Made by a program: the position numbers and the translations under genes. From assembly GCA_965216205.1 (NCBI GenBank), contig OZ244139.1, positions 1,984,001 to 2,048,000 on the forward strand: a stretch of 64,000 nucleotides of DNA, written 5' to 3'. This document shows, in pieces, positions 39,816 to 50,136 of this stretch (positions are counted from its first letter, which is position 1; every line of letters starts with the position of its first letter). The notes under the pieces are model-generated. The model had not been told where the DNA came from, did no database searches, and saw only the letters and a program-made list of their open reading frames with translations. The stretch is from CADEDH01 sp965216205 (GTDB lineage: Bacteria; Actinomycetota; Acidimicrobiia; Acidimicrobiales; SZUA-35).

Positions 39816-42719
39816 GTGATGCGGGGGGATCACGGTGAGATCACGGTCAACGATCTGGGATCGGTCGGCCTCGGTGGTCTGCCGTTGGAGGACCTGATCG
39901 GCTCGCCGACGCAACGCCTGCTGTTGCTTGCGCTGGCTGTCGAGTACCCGAGCGTGGTATCGGACGACCGGTTGACCGATCTGCTCTGGCCCGGGGAGGC
40001 CCCGAGGACGAGGCGGCTCTGGGACAACGTCCATCGGCTGCGTCGGGTCCTCGATGACGTCGCACCCACCGTCGGCATCGTTCGCGCCGGAAGGGGCTAC
40101 GCCCTCGACCGGCCGGCCGGTCTGGACTCGCAGCGCTTCGAAGACCTCATCGCCCGTGCCGAGGCCGTTGCGGATGCGGCGCCGCCCGAAGCCGTGGAGC
40201 TTCTCGAGGCCGCATTGGAGCTGTGGCGCGGTCCACCGTTCGAGGGCTACGACGTCGACGCGTTCGCGCCGGGTCTGCTCGTTCGGCTCACCGAGACTCG
40301 GCGCAGGGCGGTCGTGGCGCTCGCTCGTGCCCGGATCGCGAGCGGTGACGCCAGTGCCGCCGTCGTCGAGCTCGAGGACCTGATCGAGCATCACCCGTTC
40401 GACGAGGACCTGATCGCCCTCCTGGTGACCGTCCTGCAGGGCGCAGGGCGCCGGGTCGATGCGCTGCGTCGGCTCCGACGGTTCAACGACGATCTGGCCG
40501 ACCAGCTCGGTCTCCAACCCGGTGCCGAGCTCGCCGATCTCGAAGCTCGCCTGCTCGCTTCGAGCGTCAGCGACGGCATGGATCTCGGCGACACGCGCCA
40601 CCAAAGTCACCGCCACGTCGGCAACCACGAACGAGCCTCGGCCGTTGCAGAAGATCTGCCTCGATGGCGAAGCTCGTTTCTCGGGCGGCGACGGGTGGCA
40701 GCGCGCCTGGGTGAACTCGTCGCCGCCAATCGCCTCGTGAGCGTCGTCGGTCCGGCCGGCGTGGGCAAGACCCGGCTGGTCGTCGAGACCGTGCGGCGGC
40801 AACTCGAGGTGGTCGACGGCGAGGTTCGGTTCGTGGATCTCGCAGTGACGAACGATCCGTCGAGCGTCGACAACGTCGTTGCTGCCGCGTTCGGGATCCG
40901 GGACGCCTCGCCCCGGGCAACACTGACCCAACGACTCCGACGCGGCGGCTCCCTCGCCATCCTCGACAACTGCGAGCACCTGCCCGAGGCGGTCTCCGAT
41001 CTCGTCGACCACCTGCTCGATCGCACGAGCCGAACCACGTTGGTGGTCACCTCCCGTGAGCCACTCCGGGTCGGCGGGGAGGTGATCCTGCGGCTGGACC
41101 CGCTCGACGTCGACGCGACTGTCGGCTTGTCGCCGGCTGGCCGCCTCTTCGCTGAACGGGCCGGCCTGAGACCGGATGACCTGCCGCCGCGCGATCTTCG
41201 ACTGGTCCAAGAGATCGCTGGCCGCCTCGACGGTCTCCCCCTCGCCATCGAGCTGGCAGCCGCCCGGGCCAGCTCCATGAGCTTGAAGGACCTCGTGGTC
41301 GATCTCGACGACCGCTACCACCTCCTCACCCGTGGCGAGCGAACCGGCCCAGACCGCCACCGGACGCTCCAGTCGGCCGTCGACTGGTCCTACGACCTCC
41401 TCGGTCGGGACCTCCAAGCCACCTTGACCCGTTGTTCGACCTTCGCTGGACCGTTCACCCTCGACGACGCGGTCAGCGTCTGCAGCGACGAAGCACTCGC
41501 CTCGAACCGGGTCCGCAGTGCGGTGGTCGATCTCGTCGACGCCAGCCTGATCACCCACGCCGACACCAACCTGCCCTATCGCCTGTTGGAGACCCTCCGG
41601 GAATACGGACGCAACGAGCTCGACGCAGCGGGTGAGCGAGCAATCTGGGCTCGCCGTCACGGCGAGTACTTCACCGAGCGGGCCGCCCACCTCGCCACCG
41701 AGAGCTATGGCCCCAGCGAGAACACGGTCATCGATCAGCTCCTCGCCCAGTCCGACGAGTACCGGACGGCCATCCACACGCTTCGGGACCTGCAGGCGTG
41801 GGACCACTACGCCGAGCTGGTCCGGGCACTGGCCATCACCGCGTTCCACTCTCGTGGCGCCTGGCCCGAACCGGTCTTCCTCGTCGCCGACATCGCCCTG
41901 CATCCGCCGGATCCGGCGCCGCCTCACTGGTCGGCGCTGCCGGCCATGGTCGCGGTGTTGCTGTCCAACCGGGGCTTGGCGGAGGAAGCGGAGCAGCACG
42001 CGCTGCTGGCCATCCATCTCGACCCGGAATGGTTCCGGACCTGGTGGAGCGGCGCGTGGGCGGCGGTGCGTCGGGCACCCGCCCTGGCGGTGGCGCGCGC
42101 CGACATGGCATTGGCGCTGAGCGATCCCGAGAGTCCAGACGAGCTGCTGTCGAGCTTGAACGCCGTGTGCCTCGCCACCCGGGGCGCTGGTGATCTCGAC
42201 GTCTCGCTGGCCGCCGCTGAGCGGATGCTGGTGGAGTCGCGTCGGTTCAGGACCAAGCGGGGCGAAGCGATGGGCTGGGGGTGTGTCGCCGGTGCGCTCC
42301 CACTCGGTGCTCCTGGAGCGGCGGAGGCGGCCCGGAAGGCGTTCGAACTGGGTCGAGCATCTCGGTCCAGGAGTATCGAGCTCAATGCGGTCACGCGTCA
42401 CGTCCGCCACCTGCTGGTGGACGACCTGGACGGGGCGGCCGAGGCCCTCGCCGAGTATCTGGGTCTGCCGGTGATCTACTCGCCGCCCGGCTTTCGGGTT
42501 CTCGGCGCCGCCACCGCCTACTTCGCCGTGGCCGGCGATGTCGACTTCGCCCGCCGCCTGGGAAACCTGCTGGGGAGGAACAACATCGCCGACTTCGCCG
42601 GACACGCTGCGGTCGATGCCCTCCTCGACGAAGTGCCGGCGCAGGTCGACCCCATGGCTGTGCCGCCGGCGGAGCTCGAGGCCACCACAGCTCTGGCGCT
42701 CGACCGACTTCTGGGGTGA
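39816..42719 (+). CDS. SARP/AfsR-like transcriptional regulator (BTAD-NB-ARC)
   Basis: A 967-residue multidomain regulator. An OmpR-type winged helix (about 10-95; LLWPGEAPRTRRLWDNVHRLRRVL, VRAGRGYAL) is followed by the bacterial transcriptional activation domain (about 105-250), an NB-ARC-like ATPase with P-loop GPAGVGKT at 312-319 and LAILDNCEHLPEA, a winged-helix region, and a helical-repeat C-terminus. AfsR/SARP proteins activate secondary-metabolite or developmental genes. No such cluster is in the window, so the target is unknown; the divergent secreted-protein gene is the nearest candidate. Confidence 0.88.
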   Translation: MMRGDHGEITVNDLGSVGLGGLPLEDLIGSPTQRLLLLALAVEYPSVVSDDRLTDLLWPGEAPRTRRLWDNVHRLRRVLDDVAPTVGIVRAGRGYALDRPAGLDSQRFEDLIARAEAVADAAPPEAVELLEAALELWRGPPFEGYDVDAFAPGLLVRLTETRRRAVVALARARIASGDASAAVVELEDLIEHHPFDEDLIALLVTVLQGAGRRVDALRRLRRFNDDLADQLGLQPGAELADLEARLLASSVSDGMDLGDTRHQSHRHVGNHERASAVAEDLPRWRSSFLGRRRVAARLGELVAANRLVSVVGPAGVGKTRLVVETVRRQLEVVDGEVRFVDLAVTNDPSSVDNVVAAAFGIRDASPRATLTQRLRRGGSLAILDNCEHLPEAVSDLVDHLLDRTSRTTLVVTSREPLRVGGEVILRLDPLDVDATVGLSPAGRLFAERAGLRPDDLPPRDLRLVQEIAGRLDGLPLAIELAAARASSMSLKDLVVDLDDRYHLLTRGERTGPDRHRTLQSAVDWSYDLLGRDLQATLTRCSTFAGPFTLDDAVSVCSDEALASNRVRSAVVDLVDASLITHADTNLPYRLLETLREYGRNELDAAGERAIWARRHGEYFTERAAHLATESYGPSENTVIDQLLAQSDEYRTAIHTLRDLQAWDHYAELVRALAITAFHSRGAWPEPVFLVADIALHPPDPAPPHWSALPAMVAVLLSNRGLAEEAEQHALLAIHLDPEWFRTWWSGAWAAVRRAPALAVARADMALALSDPESPDELLSSLNAVCLATRGAGDLDVSLAAAERMLVESRRFRTKRGEAMGWGCVAGALPLGAPGAAEAARKAFELGRASRSRSIELNAVTRHVRHLLVDDLDGAAEALAEYLGLPVIYSPPGFRVLGAATAYFAVAGDVDFARRLGNLLGRNNIADFAGHAAVDALLDEVPAQVDPMAVPPAELEATTALALDRLLG

Positions 42720-42846
42720 TCGGTCAGCTCGCGCTTCGCCTGCTCAACGATGCCCGACGGCGTCGATGTCGGCGACGACGCGAGCGAGCGCCGACAGGCG
42801 CCCTCGGAGCACCTCGACGGTCGGTTGGTCGAAGTCGGCGAGGTCC

Positions 42847-43203
42847 CTCCAGCTCGACGAAGTCACCGTCGACCGCCTTCGGGACTGGCGGGACCAGCAA
42901 GCGGTCCAGCGAGAGCGGGCCCGGGACGCTTGGGAGGAACTCGACATCGTCGCCACGACCGCCCGGGGCAACCCCGTTGACCGGCACTCGTTCGCCAGAT
43001 CCCTCAAGCGCCTCTGCGGCGAGGTTGGCATCGATCCGCCGATCAGCCCCTACGAGCTACGTCACACCGCCATCGCCATGCAGGCGGACGCCAGCCACAC
43101 CAGCTGGGAGATCGCGGATTGGGCGGGTACCTCCGAGGCGATGATCAGTGAGGTCTACCGCCATCGGTTGCGCCAGATCGCCAGAATCGGACCGGCCTGG
43201 TAG
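42847..43203 (+). pseudogene. Tyrosine recombinase/integrase relic (catalytic-domain C-terminus)
   Basis: About 118 codons of an integrase catalytic domain with no N-terminal half. Seen: LQLDEVTVDRLRDWRDQQ, the RII box ISPYELRHTAIAMQ (Arg and His), WAGTSEAMISEVYRHRL with the nucleophile Tyr; the second conserved His is Trp. There is no start or core-binding domain, so it cannot recombine DNA. It starts 128 bp after the SARP gene and lies 1 kb from tRNA-Pro. The 120 bp before it contain no confident gene. Confidence 0.75.
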
Positions 43204-43216
43204 GAACCTGACGCGA

Positions 43217-44122
43217 TCACCAGGCTGTGGATGTGGCGTCCTTACGGGGATTGAAGCTCTCAGGTGGCAGCACCTCGTAGTGGAACATGACTCGGCCGTC
43301 GTAGCTGCCTTTGCGGTGGTAAGGGTCGTCTTTCGCGGCGAACTTGATTTCGTAGACCGCCGTCTCGCCTACATGGTCGTCCATCACTGTCCACCGCATG
43401 GTTACGTCTTCGCCCTCGGTGGTCGTCGAGGATCGGCCGAGCGCGGTCATGAGCCCATCTGACCAGACAATGGTCCTGCCAGCCGGATCGGCCGCTCCCA
43501 CGTCGAACGTCACCTCATCGCCGGCCCGCAGGCGCACCGGACGGTTAGGCATTGGGAAGTCGTCACCCGGATTGACTTCGTTGCCGAAGCAGTCCCTGGC
43601 GTAGGCCAGCACTGGGTAGATCTCGTCGCTAGGCGAAGAGATGCTGCGGTATTCAATGAGCGGCAGAGTCAGCACCCCTACGAGCCCGATCGTGAGGGCT
43701 CGCTCGTGGCAGTGGAGCGGCCTGTGGTGTGCGGCCGGGTTGCGGTACTTGTTGGCCAATCGTTCGATGTCCTCGACTACGCGTTTCTGCTTACGACCGA
43801 ACGCCTTCTCGCACTCGGGTGTCCAGCCCTTTCGGACCAGGCCACAAAGCTCGTGAAGCGTCGTGTAGTCGAGGAGATCTGTTGATGGCGGAGTCATCGG
43901 CGCGCGACGGCTGAGGTCGTCTTGACATCGCTGCTCGAGCTCTTCTCTCAACGGTGCTGCGATCTTGGTGTCATCGATGCCTGATAGGCGACGTAGGACC
44001 CAGCGAAGCTCGACCTCAAGCCATTGCAGGTGTTGAGACACCTCGCCGAATTCCATCGCGCGTGAGGCTAACTCGCCGGCTGAGCCTCCGTGGGCGGTTT
44101 CGTTCCGTGCAATGGGACTCAA
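43217..44122 (-). CDS. HEPN-like domain protein with C-terminal beta domain
   Basis: A 301-residue protein, compositionally unlike its neighbours (more A/T, more varied codon use). The N-terminal half is helical and contains KRVVEDIERLANKYRNPAAH, an R-N-x3-H motif at 127-132 as in Swt1/MAE_28990-like HEPN domains, many of which are ribonucleases. A hydrophobic stretch (ALTIGLVGVLTLPLIEY) follows, then a beta-sandwich-like domain. No helicase or partner gene is adjacent. The start may be TTG 44122 or ATG 44056. It lies between an integrase relic and a tRNA, so transfer is likely. Function not established. Confidence 0.55.
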   Translation of the reverse strand: MSPIARNETAHGGSAGELASRAMEFGEVSQHLQWLEVELRWVLRRLSGIDDTKIAAPLREELEQRCQDDLSRRAPMTPPSTDLLDYTTLHELCGLVRKGWTPECEKAFGRKQKRVVEDIERLANKYRNPAAHHRPLHCHERALTIGLVGVLTLPLIEYRSISSPSDEIYPVLAYARDCFGNEVNPGDDFPMPNRPVRLRAGDEVTFDVGAADPAGRTIVWSDGLMTALGRSSTTTEGEDVTMRWTVMDDHVGETAVYEIKFAAKDDPYHRKGSYDGRVMFHYEVLPPESFNPRKDATSTAW

Positions 44123-44216
44123 GCTCTACGTGGGCTGAGGCTGCGAGTTGGCTACCAAAACGGCTACCAGCGCCTCTCCGGGCCCAAGAACGGGAACCCG
44201 AAACCCGCTCCACCAA

Positions 44217-44294
44217 TGGTCGGGATGGGGAGATTTGAACTCCCGACCCCCTGCTCCCAAAGCAGGTGCGCTAGCCAAACTGCGCCACATCCCG
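44217..44294 (-). tRNA. tRNA-Pro (anticodon TGG)
   Basis: Minus-strand cloverleaf with acceptor CGGGATG/CATCCCG, anticodon loop TTTGGGA giving TGG, T-loop GTTCAAATC, discriminator A and encoded CCA. Confidence 0.93.
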
Positions 44295-44425
44295 GTCGGC
44301 CAGGAGTCTACTGGCATCGGCCCGTGGCCGGCGGCGAATAGTCGGCGGCGACCACCGGCCGCCCAGGGCCCGGTGGCGGTGGTCACGCCCCGCCCTGGTC
44401 CACTCGCGATGGCCGACCCTTGCCC

Positions 44426-44431
44426 TACACT
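44426..44431 (+). promoter_or_regulatory. -10 hexamer TACACT for tig
   Basis: TACACT ends 7 nt before the GTG at 44439. The GAGGA next to the GTG has no spacing, so the transcript is probably leaderless. Confidence 0.55.
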
Positions 44432-44438
44432 TCGAGGA

Positions 44439-45911
44439 GTGAAGTCCACCGTCGAGGCCCTCGAGGGCAACAAGGTCAAAGTCGTCGTCGAGGTCGAGGA
44501 GGAAGAGTTCGAGAAGGATCTCGACGCCGCGTTCCGCCGGCTCGCCCGCGAGATCCGGCTTCCCGGATTCCGTCCCGGCAAGGCGCCCCGCAAGGTGCTG
44601 GAAGCCAGGATCGGTCAGTCCTACGCCCGTGACGAGGCGTTCCGGGAGGCGCTCCCCGGCTACTACACCGAGGCGGTGAAGGAGCACGAAGTCGACGTGA
44701 TCGCCCCGCCCGAGATCGACATCACCAACGGCCAGGAGGCCGGCCCGGTGACGTTCGATGCGGTGGTGGAGATCCGCCCGTCGATCACGGTCGAGGGCTA
44801 CGAGGGGCTCGAGATCGAGGTCCCGTCGGTCGACGTGACCGACGATGACATCGACGAAGCCGTCGACCGCATGCGGGGCGGCTTCAGCGAGCTGGCCACC
44901 GTCGACCGACCGGCCGCTGACGGCGACAGTGCGGTGATCGACATCGAGGTCATCCACGAGGGCGAGCCGGTTCCCGGCCTCACCACCGACGACTACGTGT
45001 ACAAGGTCGGCAGCGGTGCCGTGGTGCCCGAGATCGACGAGAACCTCACCGGCGCCTCGGCCGGCGACGAGCTGGAGTTCACCGCCGCCCACCCCGACGA
45101 GGAGGAGGACGAGCCCCTCTACTTCACGATCTCGGTGAAGGAGGTCCAGGAGGAGGTCCTCCCCGAGCCCACCGACGAGTGGGTGGCCGAGAACTCGGAG
45201 TTCGAGACGCTGGCCGAGCTGCGGGCCGACTACGCGAACAACATCCGCGAGAACAAGGTCAACCAGGCGCTCACCGCCCGCCGGACGAACCTGGCAGACG
45301 CCATCGCCGAGCTCGTGAGCGCCGACGACGTGCCCGAGGCCATGGTCGACCTCGAAGCCGAGAACCGGGCCCGCGACTTCGCGATGAACCTCCACGCCCA
45401 GGGGATCGACCTCAACACCTTCCAGCAGATCACCGGCCAGACCAACGAGGATCTCGTCGCCCAGATGCGGGAGACGGCTTCCGGCTCGGCCAAGCTCGAC
45501 CTCGCCCTCCGGGCGATCGCCGACGCAGAGGGTCTCGCGGTCGACGACGGCGACGTCGAGGAGGAGCTGCAGAAGGTCGCAGCCCAGATCGAATCCGATG
45601 TCGACGAGGTCCGCCAGAACTTCGTCGACGCCGGGCGGATGCAGGCGCTCCGCAGCGACCTGCTGAAGGGTAAAGCGCTTGACTGGCTGACCGAACGGGC
45701 CAACCTTGTTGATGAGGATGGCCAACCAGTCGACCCAGATGCGCTACAACTACCAACCCGGGACGAAGCAGCCCAGGACGAAGCCGGCAACGCCGATGCC
45801 GACTCCGAGACCGACACAGCCGCGTCGGTCGATGGGGAGGCCGGCGACGAGCCCGCCGACACCGCATCCTCCGATGCAGGGTCGGCGCCGACAGGAGAGG
45901 ACGACTCGTGA
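44439..45911 (+). CDS. tig: Trigger factor
   Basis: A 490-residue ribosome-bound chaperone. The N-terminal ribosome-binding domain has the signature GFRPGKAPRKVLEARIG; a PPIase (FKBP-type) domain follows at about 150-245 and the helical substrate-cradle domain to about 440. The C-terminal ~60 residues are an acidic, low-complexity tail typical of actinobacterial homologues. It leads tig-clpP-clpX, linking folding to proteolysis. The stop overlaps the clpP GTG. Confidence 0.95.
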   Translation: MKSTVEALEGNKVKVVVEVEEEEFEKDLDAAFRRLAREIRLPGFRPGKAPRKVLEARIGQSYARDEAFREALPGYYTEAVKEHEVDVIAPPEIDITNGQEAGPVTFDAVVEIRPSITVEGYEGLEIEVPSVDVTDDDIDEAVDRMRGGFSELATVDRPAADGDSAVIDIEVIHEGEPVPGLTTDDYVYKVGSGAVVPEIDENLTGASAGDELEFTAAHPDEEEDEPLYFTISVKEVQEEVLPEPTDEWVAENSEFETLAELRADYANNIRENKVNQALTARRTNLADAIAELVSADDVPEAMVDLEAENRARDFAMNLHAQGIDLNTFQQITGQTNEDLVAQMRETASGSAKLDLALRAIADAEGLAVDDGDVEEELQKVAAQIESDVDEVRQNFVDAGRMQALRSDLLKGKALDWLTERANLVDEDGQPVDPDALQLPTRDEAAQDEAGNADADSETDTAASVDGEAGDEPADTASSDAGSAPTGEDDS

Positions 45912-46555
45912 ACCCACTACCCGCCAGGATGGGCCTCGGCGTTCCCCACGTCGTCGAGCAGACGAGCCGAGGGGAGCGAGGCTGGGATCTGTTCTCCCGC
46001 CTCCTGACCGACAACATCGTGTTCCTCGGCACCCCGATCGACGACATGGTGGCCAACATCACCGTGGCCGAGCTGCTGTTCCTCGAGTCGGAGAACCCCG
46101 ACCGCGACATCAGCGTCTACATCAACTCGCCCGGCGGCGACATCAACGCCATGTTCGCCATCTACGACGCGATGCAGTACATCAAGCCCGAGATCACCAC
46201 GATCTGCTACGGGCAGGCCGCGTCGGCCGCGGCGATCCTCCTCGCAGCGGGAACGCCAGGCAAGCGCCTGGCCCTCCCCAACGCCCGGGTCCTACTCCAC
46301 CAGCCCTACACCGGGGCTCAGGGTCAGGTGTCCGACCTGGAGATCGCGGCCAACGAGATCGAGCGGCTCAAGGAGGCGCTGGAGGAGATCCTGGCCCACC
46401 ACACCGGCCAGCCGAAGGACAAGATCGCGGCCGACACCGATCGCGACTACGTCATGACCGCCACCGAGGCCAAAGAGTACGGGCTTATTGACGAAGTGTT
46501 GCGAGAGCGTAACATGGCTGACAGCAGCGGGCCGATCAGGGCCGTCGGCTCGTAG
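45908..46555 (+). CDS. clpP: ATP-dependent Clp protease proteolytic subunit
   Basis: A 215-residue ClpP with the catalytic triad Ser106 (GQAASAA), His131 (LLHQPY) and Asp180 (TDRDYVM). The first ~20 residues are a propeptide-like extension. It forms the chamber that degrades substrates fed by ClpX. Only one clpP is present here; actinobacteria usually carry two, so a second copy may lie elsewhere. Starts in the tig stop codon (GTGA). Confidence 0.96.
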   Translation: MNPLPARMGLGVPHVVEQTSRGERGWDLFSRLLTDNIVFLGTPIDDMVANITVAELLFLESENPDRDISVYINSPGGDINAMFAIYDAMQYIKPEITTICYGQAASAAAILLAAGTPGKRLALPNARVLLHQPYTGAQGQVSDLEIAANEIERLKEALEEILAHHTGQPKDKIAADTDRDYVMTATEAKEYGLIDEVLRERNMADSSGPIRAVGS

Positions 46556-46566
46556 GGGGTCGCACC

Positions 46567-47832
<1,266 letters not shown>

Positions 47833-47848
47833 CACGACCCAACACCAC

Positions 47849-49219
47849 TTGGACATCCACGCGGCGCTGGCCTACCTCGAGGAGCACACCAACCTCGAGG
47901 GCAACCGGGGTGGTCGCTTCGGCCCCGACCTCCCCAACGCGGGCGACACCTCGGGCCTGTCGCTCGAGCCGATGCGACAGCTCCTGTCCTTGCTCGGCGA
48001 CCCCCATCGGGCCTACCGGACACTCCACATCACCGGGACCAACGGCAAGGGTTCCACCGCCCGTTTCGCCTCGGCCCTGATCGGTGCGACGGGGCTGTCG
48101 GTCGGCACCTACACGAGCCCGAACATCGAACGCATCAACGAGCGGCTCCGATGGGGCGGCGAGCCGATCGACGACGACGACTTCGCCCGGGTGCTCGGCC
48201 TGCTCGCCTCGGTGGAGCCGATGCTCGAGGTCACCCCGAGTCGATTCGAGCTGCTCACCGCCGCAGCGCTCGTCTGGTTCGCCGAGCTGGCCGTCGACGT
48301 GGCGGTGGTGGAGGTCGGCCTGCTGGGCCGGTTCGACGCCACCAACGTCGTCGGTAGCGATGTTGCCGTGATCACCAACATCGGCAAAGACCACACCACG
48401 GGGGCCGAGGGGTGGCAGGTGGAGGTCGCCACCGAGAAGGCCGGAATCATCAAGGGTGAGAGCCACCTGGTGCTCGGGTTCGATCCCGGTGAGCTCGCGC
48501 CGGTCTTCGCGGCCGAGGGTCCGGCCGACACCTGGACGTACGGACTTGAGTTCCGAGTCGACACCAACCAGCTCGCGGTCGGGGGCAGGGTCATCGACCT
48601 GGTGACCCCTGGCGCCTCCTATGAGCAGCTCTTCGTACCGTTCCACGGCGCCCATCAGGGCGACAACGCCGCGACCGCGGTCGCGGCGGTGGAAGCCTTC
48701 TTCGGCCGGCCGGCCGGCCAGGACCTCATCGAGCAGGCCCTGGCCGAGGTCACGCTGCCGGCGAGATTCGAGGTGGTCGGCCGGGAACCGACGGTGATCC
48801 TCGACGGCGCCCACAACCCAGAGGGGGCAGCCGCTGCGGCGGCCACCCTCGACGAGGCGTTCGCCCGGCTCGGTTCCCGGGTTCTGCTCGTGGGCCTGGT
48901 GGGTGGCAAGGATCCGGTGGAGATGCTCGAGGCGTTCAACGCTTCCGACTTCGATGCGATCATCTGCTGCGAGCCCGACTGGTCACGGGCCGTCCCCGCG
49001 GCCGACATCGCCGCTGCCGCCACGTCGATGGGGCTCAGTCCGGAGCTCGTGAAGAACCCCGTCGAGGCGTTGTCTCGGGCGATCGCGGTCACCGCGGCCG
49101 ATGACCTGATCCTCGTTGCCGGCAGCCTGTACGTGGTGGGGGAGGTCCGGGCCGCAGCGCGGGCCTTGCTGGCCGACCGGGCCCCTCACGACGAGGCCGA
49201 TCACGCCGACGAGTGGTAG
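47849..49219 (+). CDS. folC: Folylpolyglutamate/dihydrofolate synthase
   Basis: A 456-residue Mur-ligase-like enzyme that adds glutamate to folates. The P-loop is HITGTNGKGSTARF; further family motifs are YTSPNIERINERLR, VGLLGRFDATNVV and the C-domain ILDGAHNPEGAAA. It starts with TTG 17 bp after clpX. The position after clpX is common in actinobacteria (usually with valS between). Confidence 0.93.
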   Translation: MDIHAALAYLEEHTNLEGNRGGRFGPDLPNAGDTSGLSLEPMRQLLSLLGDPHRAYRTLHITGTNGKGSTARFASALIGATGLSVGTYTSPNIERINERLRWGGEPIDDDDFARVLGLLASVEPMLEVTPSRFELLTAAALVWFAELAVDVAVVEVGLLGRFDATNVVGSDVAVITNIGKDHTTGAEGWQVEVATEKAGIIKGESHLVLGFDPGELAPVFAAEGPADTWTYGLEFRVDTNQLAVGGRVIDLVTPGASYEQLFVPFHGAHQGDNAATAVAAVEAFFGRPAGQDLIEQALAEVTLPARFEVVGREPTVILDGAHNPEGAAAAAATLDEAFARLGSRVLLVGLVGGKDPVEMLEAFNASDFDAIICCEPDWSRAVPAADIAAAATSMGLSPELVKNPVEALSRAIAVTAADDLILVAGSLYVVGEVRAAARALLADRAPHDEADHADEW

Positions 49220-49293
49220 CGGCGTCGACGACGCGCACGGGTCGAACGGCCCGATGACCTCAAGGTTGCGGCTGCGGCGCCGATGCCAGCGAC

Positions 49294-50073
49294 ATGTCAC
49301 GTCAGTCGGCCCGGGGCGGAAACGCCGAGCGGGGGGCGACGCTCGCCGAGTACTCGCTGATCGTCGCGCTCATCGTCGTCGTGTCGATCGGGGCGCTGGC
49401 GCTGCTCCGCGACGGGTCGGGCGCCTATCTCGCCGATACGGGAAGTGACATCGGCGAGCCGCGGGCGCTGGCGGCCGACATCGACCCCGATCTGCCGGCT
49501 GCCCCGCCCTGGTTGACCCAGCCGCCACCCCCGACGACCGTCCCGTCGACGGTGCCGACCACCCCGACCACCCCCACGACCCCGACCACCCCGACCACCC
49601 CGACCACAACGACCCCGACCGCCCCTGGCCCCACCACGCCGACCACCCCGACCACGACCGCCGTCAGCCATCCGGCGGGGAGTGTCGTGCTCGCCGGCTT
49701 CATGACCGAACAGGCGGGCGGGCGGTGCTTCCGCGTCAACGCGCCCGGTGTCGTCGGGTCGAGCGTCGACCGTCAGGACTGCAACAGCGGGCCCGCTCAG
49801 AACGTCGAGGCGGTCGGCTCTGGCGGCGTGGTCGCGTTCCGATTCACCCAGCCGGCCAATGCCGGCCTCTGCATGCAGATCGACACCAACGACCCGGCCA
49901 GGGTGGTGATGGCCGCCTGTGACGGCACCCCGGCCCAACTGTTCACCGTCATCGACAACGGCGGGACCTACTCGTTCGCCAGCACGGCCAACGGGCGCTG
50001 TCTCGAGGAGGGCACCCAACTGCAGGCCCAGACCTGCAGCGGTGCGGCGGCCCAGCAGTTCGCCTTCTCCTGA
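49294..50073 (+). CDS. Flp-like pilin fused to a ricin-type lectin domain
   Basis: A 259-residue protein in three parts. Residues about 10-38 are a Flp/Fap-type pilin segment, GATLAEYSLIVALIVVVSIG, with Gly before the cleavage point and Glu-Tyr at +4/+5. Residues about 70-125 are a Thr/Pro-rich stalk. Residues about 128-259 are a single ricin-B-like beta-trefoil-type region (GRCFRV, CMQIDTND, GRCLEEGTQLQAQTC, AAQQFAFS) with paired cysteines. This suggests a surface fibre or pseudopilin carrying a sugar-binding head. The Tad ATPase and platform genes are not nearby; TadE/G-like genes are 6 kb away. Confidence 0.65.
   Translation: MSRQSARGGNAERGATLAEYSLIVALIVVVSIGALALLRDGSGAYLADTGSDIGEPRALAADIDPDLPAAPPWLTQPPPPTTVPSTVPTTPTTPTTPTTPTTPTTTTPTAPGPTTPTTPTTTAVSHPAGSVVLAGFMTEQAGGRCFRVNAPGVVGSSVDRQDCNSGPAQNVEAVGSGGVVAFRFTQPANAGLCMQIDTNDPARVVMAACDGTPAQLFTVIDNGGTYSFASTANGRCLEEGTQLQAQTCSGAAAQQFAFS
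49551..49660 (+). repeat. Thr/Pro codon repeats encoding a stalk
   Basis: Repeated ACC-CCG-ACC-type triplets code for TPTTPTTP. Tandem 9-bp steps make this a length-variable region. Confidence 0.8.
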
Positions 50074-50123
50074 TCGCAACGACCTTCCCGGCGGCTCGGT
50101 GAGTTTCGGCCCGGAAAGACTCC

Positions 50124-50129
50124 TAGCCT
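50124..50129 (+). promoter_or_regulatory. -10 hexamer TAGCCT for ndk
   Basis: TAGCCT ends 7 nt before the GTG at 50137; leaderless start. Confidence 0.5.
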
Positions 50130-50136
50130 CTGCCCA

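Noticed and set aside
38934..42605. A 1223-codon open frame on the minus strand
   Set aside because: Most of it is antisense to the SARP gene, whose domains are unmistakable. Only the last 254 codons, after a GTG with GGAGGAA, form a real secreted protein.
42744..43031. A 95-codon minus-strand gene opposite the integrase relic
   Set aside because: The integrase motifs on the plus strand explain the region. The first part (42722-42840) is not clearly coding on either strand.
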